Shown: one piece after another, positions 57,498 to 64,000 of the stretch
Numbering within the stretch: the first letter of the stretch is position 1
How the letters are laid out: every line of letters begins with the position of its first letter
From: Rhizophagus irregularis
Taxonomy: Eukaryota > Glomeromycota > Glomeromycetes > Glomerales > Glomeraceae
Length of the DNA: 64,000 bases
Assembly (NCBI RefSeq): GCF_026210795.1
Contig: NC_089443.1
Location: 1,240,001-1,304,000, forward strand
Direction: 5' to 3'
The notes under the pieces: generated by a model
What the model was told of the DNA's origin: nothing
The model's database searches: none
What the model saw: only the letters and a program-made list of their open reading frames with translations
Made by a program: the position numbers and the translations under genes

Positions 57498-59417
57498 ATG
57501 TCTAATAATATCGAAATGCAGGATACTGAAAATACAGATGAGTGGGTTACTTGGATTGAAGAAGCTATTGCTAAAGGGTATTTTAAAAGTTATGAATACA
57601 AGCATTTTAATAATATTAAAGTAATCGGTTCTGGAGCATTCGGAAAAGTTTATCGTGCAAATTGGAAAGATTCGGCACAACGTATAGCGTTGAAATCTTT
57701 TTTTGATCTTAACAACGTCACTGTAAAAGAAATTGTACATGAGGTAATTAAGAAATATAATAGCTAATAGCTTTACACTAGTAATCGTATTATATACTAA
57801 TTAAAATTCATATTTATAATATAGCTTAAACTTCAAAGAGAAATACAATTTCATGATAATATTATTAATTTCTATGGAGTTACAAAATTTGAGTCAGGTA
57901 TAATAAAAATAATCCAATGATAGACAATGTTCAAAATTATGTTATTTGACTTAGTATTCAAAAAATGTAATAAAATTAATTTTTAATTATTTATTTTATT
58001 CGTTAGACAATCAAGATGATTTATTAAAAAAATATTTATTAGTTATGGAATATGCCGATTCTGGTTCTCTTAAAGATTATTTAAAGAAAAACTCTAATAA
58101 TCTCACCTGGGATGATAAATATAACTTGGCGTACCAGTTAGCTTGTGGCGTGTCGTGTTTACATAATGAAGGGATCATTCATCGTGATTTGGTAATTATG
58201 TTAATTTAATTAAATGTAAATTTTTATTTTTATAATTATTAATTTAATATATATTTATAGCATTCAGGTAATATATTGGTTCATAAAAACACAATAAAGA
58301 TAGCCGATTTCGGATTGTCTAAAAGAATTGGATCATCGTCCAAACAATCAAAATTATTCGGAATAATTCCTTACGTTGATCCAAAAAGATTCGGTAAACG
58401 AAGAAATAATAAAAATTCAACACAATTGTCCTCATTTAACGAAAAAAGCGATGTTTACAGTGTTGGGGTACTGTTATGGGAAATATCTAGCGGACAACCT
58501 CCCTTTTCTAATGAAGAATATGATCTTGATTTGGCTATAGATATTAAAGAAGGTCTTAGAGAAGATCCTATTCCTGATACACCTGAAAATTATATAAAAC
58601 TTTATACTGGTAATTAATATTTAAACTTTTTTTCAACATATTATGATTTATTTCTTAAATTATATATTCTTTTTTAGATTGTTGGGATGGTGAGCCAGAT
58701 AATCGCCCAACTATTGACCAGGTGGCAGAAAGGTTAAAAGCAATGATTACAAAAACAAGCATGATAACAGAAAATCTCCAAATTAAATCTAGTCTTCAAT
58801 TATCAGACGAGCAAGATATTAATCCAGCTAATGTTAATACTACTTCAATTGTCAGTAATTCATACCATGGGAAATTGTCTCAAATTCAAAAATTTGATAA
58901 AATGAATACAAAAGAAATAATATCTTTATCAACAAATGAACAAATAATTAATGAAAGTATTTTATCTGAAAAGAATTTAAGTAAAATTAATGAAATAGTA
59001 GAATTTATCTTTAGATTAACTAAAGTAGGAGAAAATCCATACGAATATATTTTTGATTATTTTGATAGACGTGATATAAAATCGCAAGAAATTTATAATT
59101 GGTTGATAGATAATCAAAATAATTTAGATTCTATTTTCTTACTTGGATATTTTAATTATGTAGGAATTGAAACGAGTAAAAATCCTAATCAAGCATTTAA
59201 TTTATTTATTGAGGCATCAAAGAAAGATCATATATTGGCACATTATTTTGTTGTATCATGTTATCAATTTGGTTATGGGACTGTAAAAAACGAAAAGCTA
59301 GCTTTGGAATATTGTGAAAAATTAGCTAATAAGGATTATACATTAGGAATAGATCTGATTCTTTATATGAAAAAGCAGCAATTTATGGCTCAAAAAAATT
59401 CTGGCTACAATATATAG
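57498..59417 (+). CDS. TKL-type protein kinase with Sel1-like repeat, 530 aa, five exons
   Basis: Exons 57,498-57,743, 57,825-57,897, 58,007-58,191, 58,261-58,609 and 58,678-59,417 join in frame. Every intron starts GTA and ends AG. Motifs: P-loop GSGAFGKVY (~44-52), Lys66 in IALKSF, hinge LLVMEYADSGSLKDYL, catalytic loop HRDLHSGNIL (Asp167, Asn172), DFG at 184-186, DVYSVGVLLWEISSGQPPF, and CWDGEPDNRPT. All phosphotransfer residues are present. The APE position reads YVDPKRF, a variant without the usual Glu. After a Ser/Asn-rich linker comes one Sel1-like repeat region (LLGYFNYVGIETSKNPNQAF through FGYGTVKNEKLALEYCE). The last ~15 residues look frame-shifted: the neighbouring frame reads LYEKAAIYGSKKFWLQYIE, which fits a further Sel1 unit. 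It is a cytosolic signalling kinase by family; the substrate is unknown. Confidence 0.85.
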
Positions 59418-59532
59418 AAACGGGGTTGATAGAGATTATAATAAATCTATTAAATTATCAAACAATCAGCTGAAGGGGAATGTAAGGAGTAATAAATTTT
59501 ATGTTTTCCACCTTGTAACAAATAAATGATTA
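59418..59532. other. 3' flank of the kinase gene
   Basis: Holds the shifted-frame continuation of the Sel1-like tail (to about 59,465), then spacer up to the MITE. Confidence 0.5.
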
Positions 59533-59771
59533 GGCCGGGCAAAAAAAAAAAATTTAGATTCTCGTGACCCGGCCGGGTCAGTTTTTCGAAAAATGGGAAT
59601 TTCTTTTTTATAGTAAAAAATTTTTATCACGTGATTATAAGTTATTGGCAAATGTGGCGTAAAAAAATTTTACATATAAAAAAATTTATAAATATAAAAA
59701 AAAATGCCGGCCGACCGGGTCATTTTTAAAATTTTATGTCACGAGAATCTAAAAATTTTTTTTGCCCGGCC
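59533..59771. mobile_element. PIF/Harbinger-like MITE, 239 bp, TTA target duplication
   Basis: TTA flanks both ends (59,530-59,532; 59,772-59,774). The tips GGCCGGGC and GCCCGGCC are perfect inverted repeats and continue as A-run, TTTAGATTCTCGTGAC on both sides (~38 bp). A second pair, CCGGCCGGGTCA / GCCGGCCGACCGGGTCA, lies inside. GG-tipped repeats with a 3-bp TTA duplication are typical of Tourist-type PIF/Harbinger MITEs. TCACGTGA at 59,627. No coding capacity. Confidence 0.85.
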
Positions 59772-59784
59772 TTATCTTTTGAGT

Positions 59785-59935
59785 CATTCAGAATTAATTC
59801 AGGCCAAATTTATGATTCCGGCCTGAATTACAAATTTATAGTATCACGTGACATAATTTTTAACCTAAATTACATAAATAATTTGGCCAAAATTATGATG
59901 AATGGCTGAGCCCAAATGACACGTGACCAGTCGTT
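59785..59935. repeat. GGCC-family foldback with TCACGTGAC
   Basis: AATTAATTCAGGCCAAATTT and ATTCCGGCCTGAATTA form an inverted pair, and GGCCAAAATTATGATG follows. TCACGTGA at 59,844 and CACGTGACC at 59,921. Belongs to the dispersed repeat family listed in the findings. Confidence 0.6.
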
Positions 59936-60202
59936 TGAGTCGTCAACTGCTACAATGTGTTTATTGGTGTTAGGGAATATATCTTCACTGTTTCTATTAC
60001 CAACACAACTTTCGTATCATATTATATTGAGCATTATATAAAATCCATATTCTAACGATATCGCTTAATTTTTTGGTATTATTTTTATTTATCAATTGTT
60101 CATTCAACGTCCAAATTAAAGTAAAATAACTAGTATTCATCGGTTAGCTATTTATATCTCCATAAATTTATATTATTGTTAGGGTATTTTTAAACTAATG
60201 AA

Positions 60203-60416
60203 TGAAAAAAAACTTTCTTATCGGACATTAATTGTATACACTAATGCCTATAATGCCTAATAAACTTGCGGAGTTGATAAGGATAGATTCAATGGCTTCT
60301 ACTCGGCTCTTTGATGGGATGACGACACACAAGAGTGGATTCGAGCAGGGCCAATGAATGTTGCTTTGAAACGTCTTGATAGTTTACTAAACGGTTCGAC
60401 TTCTACATTAATCATG
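60203..60416 (+). pseudogene. Kinase N-lobe fragment, plus strand, broken
   Basis: AAACTTTCTTATCGGACAT at 60,209 is a leader trace (ENFxYWTS region). After a gap, GFYSALx, IRAGPMNVALKRLDSLLN and STSTLIM follow, ending at 60,416. Almost the same sequence stands at 10,430-10,640. Indels break the frame. Confidence 0.6.
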
Positions 60417-60559
60417 TAAATCATGGTTATAGAAATTAAATTTACATTCAATCTATGAAAATAATATTAAATTGTTAGTTATTAAGTTGAATATCTCGAT
60501 AATATAAATAAAAATTTATTTTATAATTATGTATTAATATGACTTGGGATGTACCTTTT

Positions 60560-61640
60560 ACATAATTTGGAAATCATCTTCCATCTTTTCTCTTCAGCAA
60601 CAGAGGATTTGGATCATCACAAATTAAAATAATCCATTTTCCTGATTTTACCGAACATCATCGCATTAAATCTATATATAAATATCTTTTTCCAAATTGA
60701 AATCATCATGTACTGTGCTCTATCTATTATTCCAGGATCTTTATCCGGTTACAAGAGTAGTATCCATAATACCAAATGACTATGATACATCAGAAGCAGT
60801 ATTGTGATTTCCGCCATGTAAAACTTTCGGTGTAATATATGGTTGGTCTCATGTCTGCATTAATAATCAGGTCTATATCAAAATGCAGATTAATCATAGT
60901 AATTCACAACTTATGTAACGATCCCATATATTCAAAATTAACCAAATTTTCCGAAACTCCATTTTTTTATCTTATTATATTATAAGTATACCAATATGCT
61001 TCCATCATAGTCACATGGTCCATATCACCGATACGAGCATCATTAAAAAAAAAAAAAGTTTTATGAAAATTTTTTTTTTTTGTTTTTGTTTATTTTGTTT
61101 TTTGTTTATTTTGTTTTTTTTTTAATTTTTATAAAAATGCCGGAAATATTAATAAGTAACTTTCTTCCAATAAATTTTCAAGACCTTCAGTGATTCGCCC
61201 CATAACATGTCTCCAGGAAATTACATTATGATGGTCAAGATATTGACAAAGATTCATTACGATCGACGTTAGAACTTTTGTAGTACTAAATATTCCAGGT
61301 AAAAGCTACAGTAGCAAAATGACAATCTTAGCGAAGTGTTCCGTAGTAAAGTCACGTGTTAAAACTTGGTACTATAAATTTGGTCAGAGTTACTGAAAAT
61401 AGTAATTATATGATTTAATGTAAAATTCGTAAAATTCGAAATGTTTTGTAAATTATCGAGACGCTTTAAAGCGACATTCATTGGCCAGCTCGAGTCCATA
61501 CTTTCGCTCCATCTTTTCAAATTGTAGAAATCACAAGCGCAAACACCATTCAAAGAGTGTTACCGCATTCCAGGCAATCTTTCAATTTTCTCGGGTAAAC
61601 TTATTTCCTTGTTGGCATGATAAGAATTTTTCCATTTCAC
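60560..61640 (-). pseudogene. Truncated kinase-like pseudogene, minus strand
   Basis: Same truncated layout as 10,790-11,640: NGVCACDFYNLKRW joined to DSSWPMNVALKRLDNLQNIS (61,553-61,440), then damaged catalytic-domain pieces down to about 60,590. An A- and T-rich low-complexity insertion (61,045-61,130), absent from the sister copy, interrupts the DARIxD region. P-loop absent and catalytic loop deleted. Confidence 0.65.
61045..61150. repeat. Low-complexity A-run/TTTTGTTTATTTTG insertion
   Basis: Inserted in the 60-61.6 kb copy only, next to ACGAGCAT at 61,034. The sister copy at 11,197 passes directly from GAGCATCTTTAGATAC to the following sequence. Confidence 0.6.
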
Positions 61641-61809
61641 TAAAATTTCCAGTATTGAAAATCTACTATAATTACATCATATACTGTACTGTATGTAACT
61701 AATATTGTATAATTTAATAATTATGAAGATAAACTGAATGGAAAACAAGTTAAAAAAATTGATTAAAATAATATTTCATGTTATTCGGAAAATGCTACTG
61801 GATGTACAG

Positions 61810-63155
61810 TACTTCCGGGTGAAAAATTTTTTTTGACAATTGAGAAATTTTTCTCCATCGCTTTCTCCAGCAACAGAATTCTTGTCTGAAATCTTTGAGA
61901 GATTTGGATCGTCACATATTAAAATAATTCATTCACCTAATTTTTTATTTTAATAGGATGCAGTTGGACGTTTTTCTGGATCATTATCCCAGCATTGTTG
62001 TATCAATTCTGCATAGAAATTAGGCGTATCATCAGAAATTTCAAGTCTTTTACCATTACAAATATCTTTTGCCAAATTAATATCATGTGCTCTATTATAC
62101 CAAGGTCTTTTTCCGGTTGCAAGAGTATTCATAACAATACCAAATGAATATATGGCAGAGGCAGTACTATAATTTTCGCCACATAAAACTTCCGGTGCAA
62201 CATACGGTAAGACCCATATCTTTGAATTAAACCATTGTTTGTATCATAATCGCATGGTCCATGAAGACCCACGTCAGAAATGCGTGCATCTGTAGATACC
62301 TTTTCGTCTTCGATAAGTAAATTTCCTCCGTGAAGATTCCCATGGATTTTCTTTCGGAATGAATTCTTTCAAGACCTCCAGCGATTCCCCATAACATATC
62401 AATCACATCTCTCCAGGAAATAATTCCATTGCAATGGTCAAGATATTGATAAAGATTTCCGTTTTCGTAATATTTCATTACTATCATATAACTAGATGTT
62501 GGACCTTTTGTAATACCAAACGTTCCAGCCAAGCCAATGAAGCAGGTTGTAGACATTTGTGATATACTTTAATCTATTAAGAAAAAAAATTGTTAAAATT
62601 TAAACTTGTCACCACAATCATATTTATAATGCCGGCCGGAATTATGAAATGTTGATAATAATTCTGGCTGGCACTAAAAGTTTGATCATCATACCTGATT
62701 AATGTAAGAACTTGAAATGTTTTGAGACGTTTCAAAGCGACATTCATTGGCCCATCTCGAGTCCATTCTTGCGCACCATCATCCCTGTTCCATCTAGGTC
62801 CTTCCATCCAAAGAGCCGAATAAACGCTACTAAATCCACCTTTACCGACATATTTAACCATTTCGAATTTCTCAAAAGGAATCCATTCCAAGTAATCACA
62901 AGCGTTTAGTTGAGTATATCGGATTAATTCGTCAATCTCTTTATTTCTTGATATCCAATATGGAAAGTTTTCTTTCATGGTATTAGTTTCGCATTTTAAG
63001 CACCATCCAAAAGAAATTCGAGGTTTACCACATTCTGGACAATCTTTCAGTTCTTTTGGAGTAAATTTATTTCCTTGTTGATAGGATAAATTCTTATTCA
63101 GACTTTTTTTCGTAAAAATAATAATTAAATCATCATGAGGTATATCAAGTTTCAT
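61810..63155 (-). pseudogene. Most complete kinase-like pseudogene, minus strand
   Basis: Exon 1 (63,110-62,700): SYQQGNKFTPKELKDCPECG, WCLKCE, KENFPYWISRNKEIDELI, then DYLEWIPFEKFEMVKYVGKG, GFSSVYSALWMEGPRW, DDGAQEWTRDGPMNVALKRL. A 10-base deletion (the DNSQ segment) then shifts the frame before the donor. Exon 2 (62,572-61,925): FGITKGPTSSYMIVMKYYEN, then GIISWRDVIDMLWGIAGGLE, a -1 shift, HGNLHGGNLLIEDEKVSTDA, ISDVGLHGPCDYD, another shift at GGGTCT (62,213), MNTLATGKRPWYNRAHDINL, IQQCWDNDPEKRPTAS, then a tail. A TTGG duplication near 62,530 adds a further shift. The HRD aspartate is Asn and DFG is DVG. The 5' end (MKLDIPHDD..) differs from the other copies. Confidence 0.8.
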
Positions 63156-64000
63156 TATTTTAGCCTGAACTATACGAGTATTTAGGAAATTATTTAAATA
63201 TTACAGAAAATTTAAGCTATTTATAACATGACTATATGCAATAAACTAAAAGGTTGAAAATAAAAAACTTTGGACTAACCAAGTTAACAGTTACTAGATA
63301 AGAAAAAATACGCGATAATAATACAGTATCTACCATTGGTTTCTTTTATAGTGTTTTTATCATGTAATTTTTCTCCTAATTCTTACGATTAATATTTACT
63401 TCTTACGGGACCAATTCTCCGCTCAACTCGTTTTTTAAGTAACCTCAATGGTTCATTGGTTCCCTATTAATTCCTTTTTGTTTTAGTTATATACTAACCA
63501 AGATTGGAAAATTTTCATTACAAATTACGTCGGTACAGAAGGATTATTAGGACAATAGTGTTACCAACCAACGTTCTATACGGATAAAAAGGATAGAAAG
63601 GGTTGGGCCGTTGGGGTAAGTGAAAAAAAAAAGTAATCGAAATGTGACACAGGATTATCTTCTGGGAATACAAAAATGAATTTAAAATAATTGAATGTTG
63701 TGATAGGCAATTCAGCTGTTATTTTGGAATACTATTGTAAAATTGGCGAAAATTCTAATAAAAAATTAATATAAACTGAGAAAAAATTTTATAAAATAAG
63801 TAAATAAAATAAAATGACGAAATACATATAATATATTTTGTATTACAAAAAAAAGAAAGAAAAGTTCCATTAGTAAAAATCTCGAACCTAATAATGAAAG
63901 AATTATAAATTTGTAATATATTATATTATTTCATCATTCTTTAAGGGTTTGTACTAACTCGATATTGAAATCTCTCTTTTAAACTAGTTCATATTGCAAA
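62860..64000. repeat. Segmental duplication block, copy 3 (reaches right edge)
   Basis: Counterpart of 1-1,560 and 20,480-22,380, with neither the foldback of copy 1 nor the nested transposons of copy 2, so it shows the pre-insertion state of both sites. 63,156-64,000 holds no gene. Confidence 0.8.

Larger units (their letters stand above)
59950..63110. repeat. Segmental duplication of kinase fragments, copy 2
   Basis: Counterpart of 10,300-13,660. It contains a single catalytic exon instead of two and keeps the full N-lobe exon that the other copy lost. Confidence 0.8.

Noticed and set aside
57447-57740. 97-codon minus-strand frame
   Set aside because: Antisense of kinase exon 1.

Overview
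The window looks like nuclear DNA of an arbuscular mycorrhizal fungus of the Rhizophagus type (Glomeromycotina). It is very AT-rich, its genes have short introns with GTA..AG borders, and it is littered with broken copies of one expanded kinase-like family whose N-terminus is a CxxC..CxxC ribbon. It also holds a TKL-type kinase with a Sel1-like tail and an F-box-like relic. The species assignment is inferred from these families; no marker gene is present.

Intact or nearly intact genes are few. They are: a secreted 128-aa protein (24,243-24,698, minus), a secreted class 3 lipase with three exons and a C-terminal repeat tail (30,424-31,774, minus), a two-helix membrane protein (51,433-52,397, plus), a five-exon kinase/Sel1 gene (57,498-59,417, plus), and four copies of a 54-60 aa basic microprotein (5,749-5,913; 16,047-16,229; 36,457-36,633; 38,833-39,012). 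The microprotein family is the most promising undescribed item: the four copies have diverged but stay open, and their length differences are whole codons.

The rest is a mosaic of segmental duplications and non-autonomous DNA transposons. The left part (1-23 kb) and the right end (60-64 kb) share kinase-pseudogene blocks. One ~2.6 kb block with a kinase 5' exon occurs at 1, 20.5 and 62.9 kb. A ~3.2 kb block of kinase fragments occurs at 10.3-13.7 and 59.9-63.1 kb. A tail-to-tail pair of kinase fragments occurs three times. The kinase C-lobe copies share one reading-frame defect beside the catalytic loop and carry HxN instead of HRD, so a dead or pseudokinase lineage appears to have been amplified. 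A second duplication (15.4-17.3 versus 38.0-41.8 kb) has its middle ~0.9 kb, which carries a microprotein gene, inverted.

Mobile elements with readable ends include two hAT elements with 8-bp target duplications and transposase remnants (29,498-30,145; 33,921-34,856, the latter splitting a kinase relic), a Mutator-like MITE with a 9-bp duplication (37,674-37,915), a PIF/Harbinger-like MITE with TTA duplications (59,533-59,771), a 2.1 kb element with 71-bp inverted repeats (44,992-47,117), an unclassified element with an 8-bp duplication (52,862-53,394), and several foldbacks. From 41.8 to 51 kb and from 53.4 to 57.4 kb I see almost no genes. No rRNA, tRNA or CRISPR was recognised.
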